NCBI RefSeq assembly: GCF_002101595.1
Contig: NZ_LQOM01000020.1
Coordinates: 1-64,000, forward strand
Direction: 5' to 3'
Source: Mycobacterium celatum
Lineage (GTDB): Bacteria > Actinomycetota > Actinomycetes > Mycobacteriales > Mycobacteriaceae
Length of the DNA: 64,000 nucleotides
The notes under the pieces were generated by a model. The model saw only the letters and a list, made by a program, of their open reading frames with translations. It searched no databases and was not told the DNA's origin. Shown here piece after piece: positions 1 through 9,801 of this stretch. The position numbers and the translations under genes are program-made. The stretch's first letter is position 1. Every line of letters begins with the position of its first letter.

Positions 1-37
1 ACCCACCCCGGGTGGAAAAGTAGGACACCGCCGAACA
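1..37 (+). rRNA. rrf: 5S rRNA, 3' end (partial)
   Basis: The first 37 bases match, from memory, the 3' end of mycobacterial 5S rRNA (…GGGTGGAAAAGTAGGACACC…CCGAACA). The rest of the gene lies left of the window. In M. tuberculosis the single rrn operon also lies directly upstream of ogt, which is the next gene here, so position and sequence agree. A strong terminator follows at once. Confidence 0.88.
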
Positions 38-42
38 CCCAC

Positions 43-73
43 AAAAAAGGGCACCCACAAGGTGCCCTTTTTT
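43..73. terminator. Bidirectional intrinsic terminator after the rrn operon
   Basis: A perfect hairpin: GGGCACC (49-55) pairs with GGTGCCC (61-67) around a 5-nt loop, flanked by AAAAAA on the left and TTTTTT on the right. It therefore has a U-tract on both strands. It can end rrn transcription on the plus strand and the alkA-ogt transcript, whose last codon is 6 nt away, on the minus strand. Such a classical U-tract terminator is uncommon in mycobacteria and fits a heavily transcribed rrn operon. Confidence 0.9.
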
Positions 74-78
74 AATTC

Positions 79-576
79 CTAGTCGAAAAGTGTGAGGGTG
101 GCGGATTTATAGCGTTTCTCTAATTCGAGAAGCGATCGCTTGCGGTCCAATCCGCCACCATAACCGGTCAGGTTCCCGCCTGCGCCGATAACCCGATGGC
201 AGGGCACGATAATGGCGATCGGATTCCGTCCGTTGGCCAATCCGACCGCGCGCGCGGCTCCGACAGCGCCAATTTGTGCTGCGATTTCGCCGTAGGAGCG
301 AGTTTCGCCGTACGGGATTGTCGTCAGCGCCCGCCAAACCCGGCGCTGGAATTCTGTACCGGCCATGCTGAGTTCCAGGTCGAATTCGGTGCGGTTGCCG
401 GCGAAATAGGCCTCGAGTTGATCGACGGCATCCGGAAACGCCCGATCGTCGAGCGTCCAGCCGGCACGATCGGGCTCATAGGTCTGATCGACCATGCGGA
501 GGTTCGTCAATACGTCGCCGCACCCGGCCAGCGTCAACGGGCCGATCGGGCTGTCGATGGTGCGGTAGCGGATCAC
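79..576 (-). CDS. ogt: Methylated-DNA--protein-cysteine methyltransferase
   Basis: This suicide repair enzyme moves the alkyl group from O6-alkylguanine or O4-alkylthymine in DNA to its own cysteine. The 165-aa product has the active-site PCHRV motif with acceptor Cys126, the preceding Asn hinge region (GLANGRNPIAI) and the RSYGEIA helix-turn-helix segment. The GTG start at 576 is chosen because AAAGGAGA lies just upstream and the length equals M. tuberculosis Ogt; longer open frames upstream lie inside alkA. The start overlaps the alkA stop (GTGA), so the two are translationally coupled, and both repair alkylation damage. Confidence 0.95.
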   Translation of the reverse strand: MIRYRTIDSPIGPLTLAGCGDVLTNLRMVDQTYEPDRAGWTLDDRAFPDAVDQLEAYFAGNRTEFDLELSMAGTEFQRRVWRALTTIPYGETRSYGEIAAQIGAVGAARAVGLANGRNPIAIIVPCHRVIGAGGNLTGYGGGLDRKRSLLELEKRYKSATLTLFD

Positions 577-2060
577 GCGATCTCCTTTGATGTCCAATGG
601 TTCACCGGATGCTCGAGCGTCGTCCACAGATGCTGGGTGGCATAGGACCGCCAGGGACGCCATGGCAGGCTGCGGACGATGAGCGACCGCTGGTCCGTCG
701 GCAAGCCCAGATGTTCGGCGGCCAGTCGCAGTCCGAGGTCGCTTGCCGGAAACGCGTCCGGGTCGCCCAGTGCGCGCATGGCAATCACTTCGGCGGTCCA
801 TGGGCCCACACCGGGCAGCGTCAGCAGTTGCCGGCGTGCGGCGTCCCAGTCGCAACCCGCATCCAGCACCACGCTGCCGTCGGCGAGCCCTTCGATCAAC
901 GCTGTCACCGTCCGCCGGCGTGCCTTGGGCACCGCCAGATGGGTCGGATCGATCTCGGCGAGCTGCTCGACTGAGGGGAAGGTGTGCGTCAGCGTGCCAC
1001 CGGCTTCGGGTACCGGCTGCCCGTAAGCGGCGACCAGCCTGCCCGCGTGGGTGCTCGCGGCCTTCGTCGAGACCTGCTGAGCCAACACCGCACGGATGGC
1101 CAGTTCGCTTTCGTCGACGGTGCGGGGAATGCGTTGCCCCGGCGCCTTGGCCACCACCGCGGCCAGGTCAGGATCGGCCCCCAACACGTCAATCACCGCC
1201 TCGGGGTCGGCGTCAAGGTCTAACAGCCGTCGGCACCGGGCGATCGCCGTGGTCAGGTCGCGGAAATCGTCGAGGACCAGCTGGCAGCGGACATGATCTG
1301 GGGCCGGCGCCAGGCTGACGACGCCGTTGCCCGACGGGAGCCGCAGTGTACGGCGGTACATGCCATCGCGTACTTCCTCGCAGCCGGGTACCGCGCCCGC
1401 GGCCAGGTGACCGAACACACCTTCGTAGGCGAACGGCATCCGTACCGGCAGCCGTAATGTCACCGTCCCGGCTGACGTACGGTTGCAGCCGAAGTTGGCC
1501 ATCGCTCGTTTGCGTAGCTCCGTGGGAGTGCTGTCGCACACCGCGCGCAGCGTCTCGTTGAACTGCCGGATGCTGGAAAATCCGGCGGCGAACGCGACGT
1601 CGCTGAACGGCAGGTCAGTCGTCTCGATCAGTACCCGGGCGGTCTGCGCGCGCTGAGCACGGGCCAGCGCAAGCGGACCGGCGCCGAGTTCTGCTTGCAG
1701 CAATCGCTCCAGCTGACGGGCGGTATAGCCGAGGCGGGCGGCCAGGCCGCTGACGCCTTCGCGGTCCACAGTGCCGTCGGCGATCAGTCGCATCGCCCGC
1801 GCGACGACGTCGCCGCGCACGTTCCATTCCGGCGACCCCGGCGACGCGTCCGGCCGGCACCGCTTACACGCCCGAAACCCGGCCCGCTGAGCCGCCGCCG
1901 CGGTCGGGTAGAACCGCACGTTGCGCGCGAACGGTGGCCGCACGGGACAGCTGGGCCGGCAATAGATGCCGGTGGTCAGCACGGCGGTGACGAACCAGCC
2001 GTCGAACCGGGCGTCCTTGGACTGCACGGCCCGATAGCAGCGGTCGAAGTCTTCATGCAC
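573..2060 (-). CDS. alkA: Ada-AlkA fusion: methylphosphotriester sensor/activator and 3-methyladenine DNA glycosylase
   Basis: A three-part protein of 495 aa. The N-terminal Ada zinc domain carries Cys34, Cys38, Cys65 and Cys68; in Ada the first of these accepts the methyl group from phosphotriesters. An AraC-type helix-turn-helix region follows (about 95-175), then an AlkA glycosylase with the helix-hairpin-helix LPGVGPWTAE and the catalytic-Asp region FPASDLGL near the C-terminus. The GTG start at 2060 gives the length of M. tuberculosis Rv1317c (496 aa); an ATG 8 codons upstream is less likely. It heads the alkA-ogt operon and likely induces it on alkylation stress. Confidence 0.94.
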   Translation of the reverse strand: MHEDFDRCYRAVQSKDARFDGWFVTAVLTTGIYCRPSCPVRPPFARNVRFYPTAAAAQRAGFRACKRCRPDASPGSPEWNVRGDVVARAMRLIADGTVDREGVSGLAARLGYTARQLERLLQAELGAGPLALARAQRAQTARVLIETTDLPFSDVAFAAGFSSIRQFNETLRAVCDSTPTELRKRAMANFGCNRTSAGTVTLRLPVRMPFAYEGVFGHLAAGAVPGCEEVRDGMYRRTLRLPSGNGVVSLAPAPDHVRCQLVLDDFRDLTTAIARCRRLLDLDADPEAVIDVLGADPDLAAVVAKAPGQRIPRTVDESELAIRAVLAQQVSTKAASTHAGRLVAAYGQPVPEAGGTLTHTFPSVEQLAEIDPTHLAVPKARRRTVTALIEGLADGSVVLDAGCDWDAARRQLLTLPGVGPWTAEVIAMRALGDPDAFPASDLGLRLAAEHLGLPTDQRSLIVRSLPWRPWRSYATQHLWTTLEHPVNHWTSKEIA

Positions 2061-2123
2061 GATTCGACCATTACACCTGGGCACCGACAGTACTAGCGGA
2101 AAAGCGACATCTAGGTGGCGGCG

Positions 2124-3728
2124 CTAGACCAGGGTCGCCAGCCTGGTGGGCTCGTCGTGGCCGCGCAGTGTGACCGTGTCACCCAGCGACCAATGGGCAC
2201 GCTCCTCGTCGCTGGCGCTTTCGACCGCTTCCGACGACGCCAACAACCGCGTCGGATGCTCCTTGGCGAGTTCGCTGAGCCGCGATGCCTCGTTGACCGG
2301 CTCCCCGATCACCGTGTACTCGAATCGTTCTTTGGCGCCGACGTTTCCGGCGACCACCTGCCCGGCCGCTACCCCGATGCCTGCCTGGCACTCCGACACC
2401 TCGCGCTCCAGCCGCTCGGCGATGGCGCGAGCGGCGGCCAGTGCCTGGTCCTCGGGATGCTCGAGGCGATTCGGGGCGCCGAAGATCGCCAGCGTCGCAT
2501 CGCCCTCGAATTTGTTGACCAGTCCGCGATGGCGGTCCACTTCGTCGACGATCACCGCGAAGAACCGGTTGAGCAGTTGCACGATCTCCGTGGCCGGCCG
2601 CTTCGTCACCAACTGCGTCGACGCGATGATGTCGACAAACAGCACTGCCACGTGGCGTTCTTCGCCGCCGAGCTTGGGTCGCTCCCGTTCGGCGGCCGCG
2701 GCCACTTCCCGTCCGACATGGCGGCCGAACAGGTCGCGCACCCGTTCGCGCTCTCGCAGCCCGGCGACCATCGCGTTGAAACCGCGCTGCAATTCGCCGA
2801 GCTCCGTCCCGTCGAACACCACCAGATCTCCGCGTAGATCGCCCTGCTCGACGCGCTCGAGCGCGGCGCGCACCACCCGGACCGGCGTGGCAATGAGCCA
2901 GGACAGCAACCACATGAGGAAGAAGCCGAAGATCAGCGTTGCGGTCGCCAGGATCAGGACCGCCACCCCGAGCTGCGTCATGGTCAGGTTGCGCAGTACC
3001 AGCGCGAAGAACGCCGTCAAAGCGACGCCGAGGACGGGCACACCCGAACCGAGCAGCCAGACCATCATGATCCGGCCCATGATCCCCGGCGCGAAACGTC
3101 GTGGCGGCGGTCCCGCGGCAAGTGCCTGGGCGGCGATCGGACGCAGCGCGAATTCGGTGAACAGATAGCACGCGGTTGCCACCAGAACGCCGCAAAAGCT
3201 GGTCGAGAACAGCATTTTCGGAATGAATACCGTGTTGGCCAACCCGTACAGGATGGTCAGCAACGCCGTCGCGAGTCCCCATAAGACCAGGGTGAGCGTC
3301 GCGATGCGCCACGGGGCCGCGAAGGTGTCGTGCTGGTCGATCTTGCTGGGTGTGCGTTCTTCGATTGCCCAGCGCAGCGATGTCACCGTCCGGCGGGTAA
3401 TCCAGTAGGTGCCGATCACCAGCGCCATCACGATGTAGGCCGGGACAACCCCGAAGGTGAGCCACAGGGGTGCGTCGCTGAAGACGCTCGGTGTCGGCAA
3501 AGCGACGGTCTCGAGCATCAGAGCGACACCGATACCGATCAGGTTCGCCGCCACGATAAAGATGGTCAGGATGATCTGAATCCGGATCCGCCGTCGGCGC
3601 TGGCTTTCGGAAACCCGCCCGAGCAACCACGAACCGTACGCCGGGGTGTCCGATAGCCGTCCGCTCTGTCGGGTCAGTCGCTCCAGCAGCCGGCCCAGGC
3701 GCTGCGCCACCGTTTTCCTGGCCATCAT
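2124..3728 (-). CDS. Membrane-anchored class III adenylate cyclase with HAMP domain
   Basis: This 534-aa protein would make cAMP from ATP at the inner face of the membrane. About six transmembrane helices (roughly residues 50-280) are followed by a HAMP linker and a class III cyclase domain. The metal-binding Asp residues are in LFVDIIAS and EGDATLAIFG, the purine-selecting Lys precedes the latter (NKFEGD), and the transition-state Asn/Arg are in VNEASR, so the domain should be active. M. tuberculosis has three tandem paralogues here (Rv1318c-Rv1320c); this genome has one. The signal sensed by the membrane domain is unknown. Confidence 0.9.
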   Translation of the reverse strand: MMARKTVAQRLGRLLERLTRQSGRLSDTPAYGSWLLGRVSESQRRRRIRIQIILTIFIVAANLIGIGVALMLETVALPTPSVFSDAPLWLTFGVVPAYIVMALVIGTYWITRRTVTSLRWAIEERTPSKIDQHDTFAAPWRIATLTLVLWGLATALLTILYGLANTVFIPKMLFSTSFCGVLVATACYLFTEFALRPIAAQALAAGPPPRRFAPGIMGRIMMVWLLGSGVPVLGVALTAFFALVLRNLTMTQLGVAVLILATATLIFGFFLMWLLSWLIATPVRVVRAALERVEQGDLRGDLVVFDGTELGELQRGFNAMVAGLRERERVRDLFGRHVGREVAAAAERERPKLGGEERHVAVLFVDIIASTQLVTKRPATEIVQLLNRFFAVIVDEVDRHRGLVNKFEGDATLAIFGAPNRLEHPEDQALAAARAIAERLEREVSECQAGIGVAAGQVVAGNVGAKERFEYTVIGEPVNEASRLSELAKEHPTRLLASSEAVESASDEERAHWSLGDTVTLRGHDEPTRLATLV

Positions 3729-3764
3729 GGTGGCGTCAGCCTAATTTGTCCGCTCGACGGCCCT

Positions 3765-3770
3765 TAAGGT
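3765..3770 (+). promoter_or_regulatory. -10 element of a leaderless nucS promoter
   Basis: TAAGGT matches the mycobacterial -10 consensus TANNNT and lies exactly 7 nt before GTG at 3778. That is the spacing at which transcription starts on the first base of the start codon. It argues for the 3778 start and against the in-frame GTG at 3769, which overlaps the -10 itself. Confidence 0.6.
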
Positions 3771-3777
3771 GAGTCGC

Positions 3778-4449
3778 GTGCGTCTCGTGATCGCCCGGTG
3801 CACCGTCGACTATCTGGGCCGGCTTACCGCGCATCTGCCCTCCGCGCGCCGGCTGTTGTTGATCAAAGCCGACGGCTCGGTGAGCGTGCACGCCGACGAC
3901 CGTGCGTATAAGCCGCTGAACTGGATGAGCCCGCCGTGCCGACTCACCGAAGAGCGCGACGGGCCTCTGCCGGTCTGGGTGGTCGAGAACAAGGCCGGCG
4001 AGCAGTTGCGTATCACCGTCGAGGAGATCGAGCACGACTCCAGTCACGAGCTGGGCGTGGACCCCGGGCTGGTCAAAGACGGCGTCGAAGCTCATCTGCA
4101 GGCGCTGCTCGCCGAACACGTTGAGCTGCTCGGCGCCGGATACACCCTGGTGCGCCGGGAATACATGACCCCGATCGGTCCGGTCGACCTGCTGTGCCGC
4201 GACGAGCACGGACGCTCCGTCGCCGTCGAGATCAAGCGGCGCGGCGAGATTGACGGCGTCGAGCAGCTGACCCGTTACCTCGAATTGCTCAATCGCGACA
4301 GTTTGCTGGCGCCGGTGAGCGGGGTGTTCGCCGCACAGCAGATCAAGCCACAGGCCCGGACCTTGGCTATCGACCGTGGAATCCGTTGTCTGACACTGGA
4401 TTACGATCGAATGCGCGGCATGGATAGCGACGAATACCGGCTATTCTGA
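3778..4449 (+). CDS. nucS: Mismatch-specific endonuclease NucS (EndoMS)
   Basis: NucS cuts both strands at mismatches and is the non-canonical mismatch repair enzyme of actinobacteria, which lack MutS/MutL. The 223-aa product matches M. tuberculosis Rv1321 over its whole length. It has an N-terminal dimerisation domain and a C-terminal RecB-like nuclease with the motif GPVDLLCRD followed by VAVEIKRRG, giving the Asp, Glu-x-Lys catalytic core, and then QLTRYLE. A leaderless promoter upstream decides the start. It is followed after 4 nt by the small gene at 4454. Confidence 0.95.
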   Translation: MRLVIARCTVDYLGRLTAHLPSARRLLLIKADGSVSVHADDRAYKPLNWMSPPCRLTEERDGPLPVWVVENKAGEQLRITVEEIEHDSSHELGVDPGLVKDGVEAHLQALLAEHVELLGAGYTLVRREYMTPIGPVDLLCRDEHGRSVAVEIKRRGEIDGVEQLTRYLELLNRDSLLAPVSGVFAAQQIKPQARTLAIDRGIRCLTLDYDRMRGMDSDEYRLF

Positions 4450-4453
4450 TCAC

Positions 4454-4750
4454 ATGGCCCGGCGTCGCACATCACCACGTCGGCAGCAGCCGCCAAGCTC
4501 GCTGCCAGCTATGCGCCGGGTGGAAACCGGGCCCGACGGCTACGAATACGAAGTGCGACCGGTCGCTGCGGCCCGAGCCGTCAAGACGTACCGATGCCCG
4601 GGCTGTGACCACGAAATCCGTTCCGGGACAGCACATGTAGTGGTATGGCCGGCTGTTGCGGGAGAGGCCGCCGTGGAAGACCGCCGGCACTGGCACACGC
4701 CGTGCTGGGCTAACCGCGCAACTCGGGGGCCGACGCGCAAGTGGTCTTAG
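4454..4750 (+). CDS. Conserved mycobacterial protein with a CxxC zinc-finger-like motif (Rv1322 type)
   Basis: This 98-aa basic protein is nearly identical in layout to M. tuberculosis Rv1322. The first 20 residues are rich in Arg, Pro and Gln. The middle holds YRCPGCDHEI and the end HWHTPCWANR, so a CxxC pair plus His and Cys could bind zinc. No function is established. It follows nucS by 4 nt in all likelihood on the same transcript, and a basic, zinc-binding partner would suit a DNA repair unit, but that is inference. Confidence 0.85.
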   Translation: MARRRTSPRRQQPPSSLPAMRRVETGPDGYEYEVRPVAAARAVKTYRCPGCDHEIRSGTAHVVVWPAVAGEAAVEDRRHWHTPCWANRATRGPTRKWS

Positions 4751-4801
4751 CGGCGATCGCAAGCGCGGCGGAGCCGGGCGCAGCGGGTCGCCGCCGTGGA
4801 C

Positions 4802-5278
4802 TTAGTGGGCCGAATCGGCTGCCGACTCGACCAACTCGATCAACACGCCGCCGGCGTCCTTGGGATGGATGAAGTTGATCCGTGAATTCGCCGTGCCTCG
4901 CCGCGGCGCGTCGTAGAGCAGGCGAATGCCCTGGCTGCGCAGCCGCTCGGTCAGCGCCTCCAGGTCACTGACCCGGTAGGCCAGCTGCTGGATGCCCGGC
5001 CCGCGCTTGTCGAGGAATTTCGCGATCGCCGACGACTCGTCGATCGGGGCCATCAGCTGGACCTGCGCGCTGCCGACCGGAGCGCCGCGCACCGAAAGCA
5101 TCGCCTCGCGGATGCCCTGCTCGTCGTTGACTTCCTCGTGCAGCACGATCATGCCGAGGTGGTCGTGGTACCAGGCGATCGCCGCGTCGAGGTCGGGCAC
5201 CGCGATGCCGACGTGATCGACCGCCGTCACCAACGCGCTGGCCAGCGTACGACGGACGTCAACGTGTTCGGTGGTCAT
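4802..5278 (-). CDS. Methylmalonyl-CoA epimerase
   Basis: A 158-aa glyoxalase/VOC-fold enzyme that converts (2S)- and (2R)-methylmalonyl-CoA, linking propionyl-CoA breakdown to methylmalonyl-CoA mutase. The family's metal-binding His and Glu residues are visible in AVDHVGIAV, PGIQQLAYRV and GGVLIELVE. The ATG at 5278 follows TACCGT by 6 nt, which suggests a leaderless start; an upstream in-frame start adds 16 residues of non-family sequence. It diverges from fadA4, as in M. tuberculosis Rv1322A, and both belong to acyl-CoA metabolism. Confidence 0.92.
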   Translation of the reverse strand: MTTEHVDVRRTLASALVTAVDHVGIAVPDLDAAIAWYHDHLGMIVLHEEVNDEQGIREAMLSVRGAPVGSAQVQLMAPIDESSAIAKFLDKRGPGIQQLAYRVSDLEALTERLRSQGIRLLYDAPRRGTANSRINFIHPKDAGGVLIELVESAADSAH

Positions 5279-5358
5279 AACGTCACGGTAACCTGACGGG
5301 AAAGATTGCGCTTCATCGGCCACCAAATCGGCCGTTTTCGTCCTATTCGGAGGTTCTC

Positions 5359-6540
5359 ATGACGACGTCGGTGATAGTTGCTGGAGCACGGACGCCCATC
5401 GGCAAGTTGATGGGCTCGCTGAAGGATTTCTCGGCCAGTGACCTGGGCGCCATTGCGATCGCCGGCGCGCTGGAGAAGGCCAAGGTGCCGACGTCGGCGG
5501 TCGAATACGTGATCATGGGCCAGGTGCTGACGGCAGGAGCCGGGCAGATGCCCGCCCGTCAGGCCGCGGTCGCCGCCGGCATCGGTTGGGATGTGCCGGC
5601 GCTGACCATCAACAAGATGTGCCTGTCCGGCATCGACGCGATCGCCCTGGCCGACCAGCTCATCCGGGCGGGCGAGTTCGACGTCGTGGTCGCCGGCGGC
5701 CAGGAGTCCATGACCAAGGCCCCGCATCTGCTGATCGACAGCCGGGCCGGCTACAAGTACGGCGATGTGACCGTGTTGGACCACATGGCCTACGACGGGC
5801 TGCACGACGTGTTCACCGACCAACCGATGGGTGCGCTGACCGAGCAGCGCAACGATACCGACAGGTTCACCCGCCGCGAACAGGACGAGTTCGCCGCGCG
5901 CTCACACCAGAAGGCGGCCGTTGCCTGGAAGGACGGCGTCTTCGCAGACGAGGTCGTGCCGGTGAATATCCCGCAGCGCAAAGGCGATCCGCTGCAGTTC
6001 AACGAGGACGAGGGCATTCGCGCCAACACCACGGCGGAATCGCTGGCCGGCCTCAAGCCGGCGTTCCGCAAGGACGGCACCATCACGGCGGGGTCGTCGT
6101 CACAGATCTCCGACGGTGCGGCCGCGGTCGTCGTGATGAACAAGGCCAAGGCCGAAGAACTCGGGTTGTCGTGGTTGGTGGAGATCGGCGCGCACGGCGT
6201 GGTGGCCGGTCCGGACTCGACGCTGCAGTCGCAGCCCGCCAACGCAATCAAGAAAGCGCTTGGCCGCGAGGGCATCTCGGTCGACCAACTTGACGTGGTG
6301 GAGATCAACGAGGCGTTCGCAGCGGTGGCGCTCGCGTCGACCAGGGAACTGGGTGTCGACCCCGAAATCGTCAACGTCAACGGCGGCGCGATCGCGGTCG
6401 GGCATCCGATCGGCATGTCGGGCGCCCGCATCACGCTGCATGCTGCTCTCGAGTTGGCGCGCCGCGGCTCCGGCTACGGCGTTGCGGCGCTGTGTGGCGC
6501 CGGTGGTCAGGGCGACGCGCTGATCCTGCGCGCCGGCTGA
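5359..6540 (+). CDS. fadA4: Acetyl-CoA acetyltransferase (thiolase)
   Basis: A 393-aa thiolase that interconverts two acetyl-CoA with acetoacetyl-CoA, or cleaves short 3-ketoacyl-CoA. It has all catalytic signatures: the nucleophilic Cys88 in NKMCLSG, the His in [14 protein letters not shown] and the second Cys in [11 protein letters not shown], which acts as acid/base. AGGAGG-type Shine-Dalgarno sequence (GGAGG) stands 7 nt before the ATG. It corresponds to Rv1323 in position and sequence and is divergent from the epimerase gene. Confidence 0.95.
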   Translation: MTTSVIVAGARTPIGKLMGSLKDFSASDLGAIAIAGALEKAKVPTSAVEYVIMGQVLTAGAGQMPARQAAVAAGIGWDVPALTINKMCLSGIDAIALADQLIRAGEFDVVVAGGQESMTKAPHLLIDSRAGYKYGDVTVLDHMAYDGLHDVFTDQPMGALTEQRNDTDRFTRREQDEFAARSHQKAAVAWKDGVFADEVVPVNIPQRKGDPLQFNEDEGIRANTTAESLAGLKPAFRKDGTITAGSSSQISDGAAAVVVMNKAKAEELGLSWLVEIGAHGVVAGPDSTLQSQPANAIKKALGREGISVDQLDVVEINEAFAAVALASTRELGVDPEIVNVNGGAIAVGHPIGMSGARITLHAALELARRGSGYGVAALCGAGGQGDALILRAG

Positions 6541-6663
6541 GGTTGATGCCCGCCAAAATGGTTGCTGGCGTCTGGTTGCTGGCGTCGTGAACTGTGATTT
6601 TGGTCACCGAAGCCCTGCGACCGGGTGGCAGGACACCGGTAGCGTCGTGCCAGACTTGACGAC

Positions 6664-7575
6664 GTGAGCCGTCCCCGACCCCCGATTGGGCCCGCCCTGG
6701 CGGGAGCGGTCGACCTGTCCGCACTCAAGCAGCGGGCCCAGCAGAGTTCCCCCGCCGGAGCCGATGCCCAAGCCGGCTCGGCGAAACTGGCCGGCGTCGA
6801 GATCACCACGGCCAACTTCGAAGACGAGGTGCTGATCCGGTCCAACCAGGTGCCGGTCGTGGTGTTGCTGTGGTCGCCGCGCAGCGATGTGTGCCTACAA
6901 CTGGCCGAGATCCTGTCCCGCCTGGCCAGCGACGACGGCGGCAAGTGGTCGCTGGCGACCGTCAACGTCGACACCGTTCCCGAGGTGGCCCAGATCTTCG
7001 GCATCCAAGTGGTCCCCACTGTGGTGGCATTGGCCGCCGGCCAGCCGCTGTCGAGCTTTCAGGGCATGCAGCCGGCCGACCAGTTACGCCGCTGGGTCGA
7101 CTCGCTGCTGTCGGCGACCGCCGGAAAGCTCAGCGGCGCAGCCGATTCCGAGGGCGCGGAAGAAGTCGACCCCGCACTGGCGCAAGCGCGCCAACAGCTT
7201 CAGGACGGCGACTTCGCCGCGGCGCTGGACTCGTACCAGGCGATCCTGGACGCCAACCCCAACCATGCCGAGGCCAAGGGCGCGGTCCGTCAGATCGCCT
7301 TCCTGATGCGCGCGACGGAGCAGCCCCCGGATGCGGTGGCGGCCGCCGACGCCGCGCCCGACGACATCGACGCGGCGTTCGCCGCCGCCGATGTGCAGAT
7401 CCTCAACCAGGATGTGACCGGCGCGTTCGACCGGTTGATCGCGTTGGTGCGACGGACATCCGGCGACGAGCGCACGAAGGTCCGCACCCGGCTGATCGAA
7501 TTGTTCGAGCTGTTCGATCCGGCCGACCCCGAGGTCATTGCCGGCCGGCGCAACTTGGCCAACGCGCTGTACTGA
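6664..7575 (+). CDS. Thioredoxin-like protein with TPR-like C-terminal half, redox motif lost
   Basis: This 303-aa protein corresponds to Rv1324. Residues about 45-155 form a thioredoxin fold, but the active-site CxxC is replaced by WSPRSDVC with a single Cys, so it cannot be a normal disulfide oxidoreductase. The C-terminal half (about 165-303) is alpha-helical and repeat-like, as in E. coli YbbN/CnoX, a chaperone-like partner of DnaK and GroEL; the same role here is inference. GTG start at 6664. In M. tuberculosis a PE_PGRS gene follows; here only 23 bp separate it from convergent glgB. Confidence 0.9.
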   Translation: MSRPRPPIGPALAGAVDLSALKQRAQQSSPAGADAQAGSAKLAGVEITTANFEDEVLIRSNQVPVVVLLWSPRSDVCLQLAEILSRLASDDGGKWSLATVNVDTVPEVAQIFGIQVVPTVVALAAGQPLSSFQGMQPADQLRRWVDSLLSATAGKLSGAADSEGAEEVDPALAQARQQLQDGDFAAALDSYQAILDANPNHAEAKGAVRQIAFLMRATEQPPDAVAAADAAPDDIDAAFAAADVQILNQDVTGAFDRLIALVRRTSGDERTKVRTRLIELFELFDPADPEVIAGRRNLANALY

Positions 7576-7598
7576 CCGCGTCTGCTCGCGCCGGGACT

Positions 7599-9794
7599 CT
7601 ACTCGGGTTCCAGCCAGAGCGCCGAGCTCGGCGGCAACACCAGCACCGCCGACGCCGGGCGGCCGTGCCACGGCTCGTCGGTCGCATCGACGCCGCCGAG
7701 GTTTCCGATACCGCTGCCGTGATAGTCGGCCGCATCGGTGTTGAGCACCTCGCGCCAGCGGCCGGCGGTGGGCAGGCCGAGCCGGTAGTTGCCGTGCTCG
7801 GTGCCGGCAAAGTTGAACACGCACGCCATCACGGAGCCGTCGCTGCCATAGCGCAAGAAGCTCAACACGTTGTTGGCCGAGTCGTTGGCGTCGATCCAGG
7901 AGTAACCCTCGGGCGTCGTGTCTTGGCTCCACAGTGCGGGGTGGCTGCGGTAGATCGCGTTGATGTCACGCACCAGATGCAGGATGCCGGTGGAGAAGCT
8001 GTTCTCGTCGAGCTGGAACCAATCCAGGCCGCGTTCCTCGGACCACTCGGCACGCTGCCCGAATTCCTGTCCCATGAACAGCAGCTGCTTGCCGGGGTGG
8101 GCCCACTGGTAGGCCAGCAGGCTGCGTAGCCCGGCCGCCTTGAGGTGGTCGTTGCCGGGCATGCGTCCCCACAGCGTGCCCTTGCCGTGCACCACCTCGT
8201 CGTGGCTGAGCGGCAGCACGAAGTTCTCGCTGAACGCGTACAGCATCGAAAAGGTGATCTCGTGGTGGTGGTAGCTGCGATGCACCGGATCGTGGCTGAG
8301 GTAGTCGAGTGTGTCGTGCATCCAGCCCATGTTCCACTTCATCGAAAAGCCCAGGCCGCCAACGTTGGTCGGCCGCGATACGCCGGGCCACGACGTCGAC
8401 TCCTCGGCGACGGTGACAATGCCCGGCGCCACCCGGTGTGCGGTGGCGTTCATCTCCTGCAGAAATTGCACCGCTTCGAGGTTTTCCCGGCCGCCGTAGA
8501 TGTTCGGCGTCCAGCCGCCGGCGGGCCGCGAGTAGTCCAGGTAGAGCATCGAGGCGACGGCGTCCACCCGCAGGCCGTCGACGTGGAACTCTTGCAGCCA
8601 GTACAGCGCGTTGGCCACCAGGAAGTTGCGGACCTCAGGCCGGCCGAAGTCGAACACGTAAGTGCCCCAGTCGAGTTGCTCGCCGCGTTTGGGGTCGGAA
8701 TGCTCGTAGAGCGGCGTACCGTCGAACCGGCCGAGCGCCCAGGCGTCCTTGGGGAAGTGCGCGGGGACCCAGTCGACGATGACACCGATACCGGCCTGGT
8801 GCAGTGTGTCGACCAGGTAGCGGTAGTCGTCGGGTGTGCCGAACCGGGACGTCGGTGCGTAGTAGGACGTGACCTGGTATCCCCACGACCCGGCGAACGG
8901 GTGCTCGGCGACCGGCAGCATCTCGACATGGGTAAAACCTTGCGCCACAACATAATCGGTCAGCTCACGAGCAAGGTCGCGGTAGCTCAGCCCGGGCCGC
9001 CACGATCCCAGGTGTACCTCGTAGGTGCTCATCGGCTCGAAAACCGGGTTGCGCTGGGTGCGCCGGGCCATCCAGTCGGCGTCGCTCCACGTGTAGTCAC
9101 TGGCATAGACCCGCGACGCGGTGTGCGGGGGCACCTCTGTGGCGAAGGCGAACGGGTCGGCGCGGTCGGTGACGCTGCCGTCGGCGCCATGCACGCGGAA
9201 CTTGTACAGGCCGTCGGGCGGGAAGCCGGGCCAGAACAGCTCCCATACACCCGAGGAACCCAGCACCCGCATCGGCGCGTCGTTGCCGCCCCAGTGATTG
9301 AACTCCCCGATCAGGCTGACGCCCTTGGCATTAGGTGCCCACACGGCGAACGACACACCTTCGACCACGCCGTCGGCGGTGGTGAACGAGCGAGGGTGCG
9401 CGCCCAGCACCTCCCACAGCCGCTCGTGGCGGCCCTCGGCGAACAGGTGCAGGTCCATTTCACCCAGCGTGGGCAGGAAGCGGTACGCGTCGGCGACGGT
9501 GTGCGGCTGCGAGCCGTCGTAGCCGACCTCGAGCCGGTAGTCGATGAGGTTGGTGAACGGCAGCGCGACAGCGAACAGGCCCGAGTCGATGTGCTGCAAC
9601 GGATAGCGGTCCGCGCCGACCAGCGCCACGACTTCAGTCGCGTGCGGGCGAAACGCCCGGATGACGGTGTGGTTGCCGTATTCGTGGGCGCCCAGGATGC
9701 CGTGCGGATTGTGGTGTACGCCGGCCAGTAGGCGATCCAGATCGCTGGGTTCGGGCGTCAGGTGTGTCCTGGCGAGTTGGTCGGTCGGCGTCAT
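7599..9794 (-). CDS. glgB: 1,4-alpha-glucan branching enzyme
   Basis: GlgB adds alpha-1,6 branches to linear alpha-1,4 glucan, both for glycogen and for the GlgE-derived alpha-glucan. The 731-aa length equals that of the M. tuberculosis enzyme (Rv1326c). Domains run N-terminal beta-sandwich, CBM48 (about 115-200), GH13 barrel and C-terminal beta domain. The catalytic residues lie in [10 protein letters not shown] (Asp nucleophile), [10 protein letters not shown] (Glu acid/base) and [11 protein letters not shown] (Asp). It starts 7 nt after glgE ends, so glgE-glgB form an operon. GlgE and GlgB working as a pair is established biology. Confidence 0.97.
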   Translation of the reverse strand: MTPTDQLARTHLTPEPSDLDRLLAGVHHNPHGILGAHEYGNHTVIRAFRPHATEVVALVGADRYPLQHIDSGLFAVALPFTNLIDYRLEVGYDGSQPHTVADAYRFLPTLGEMDLHLFAEGRHERLWEVLGAHPRSFTTADGVVEGVSFAVWAPNAKGVSLIGEFNHWGGNDAPMRVLGSSGVWELFWPGFPPDGLYKFRVHGADGSVTDRADPFAFATEVPPHTASRVYASDYTWSDADWMARRTQRNPVFEPMSTYEVHLGSWRPGLSYRDLARELTDYVVAQGFTHVEMLPVAEHPFAGSWGYQVTSYYAPTSRFGTPDDYRYLVDTLHQAGIGVIVDWVPAHFPKDAWALGRFDGTPLYEHSDPKRGEQLDWGTYVFDFGRPEVRNFLVANALYWLQEFHVDGLRVDAVASMLYLDYSRPAGGWTPNIYGGRENLEAVQFLQEMNATAHRVAPGIVTVAEESTSWPGVSRPTNVGGLGFSMKWNMGWMHDTLDYLSHDPVHRSYHHHEITFSMLYAFSENFVLPLSHDEVVHGKGTLWGRMPGNDHLKAAGLRSLLAYQWAHPGKQLLFMGQEFGQRAEWSEERGLDWFQLDENSFSTGILHLVRDINAIYRSHPALWSQDTTPEGYSWIDANDSANNVLSFLRYGSDGSVMACVFNFAGTEHGNYRLGLPTAGRWREVLNTDAADYHGSGIGNLGGVDATDEPWHGRPASAVLVLPPSSALWLEPE

Positions 9795-9801
9795 TGCGGC
9801 G

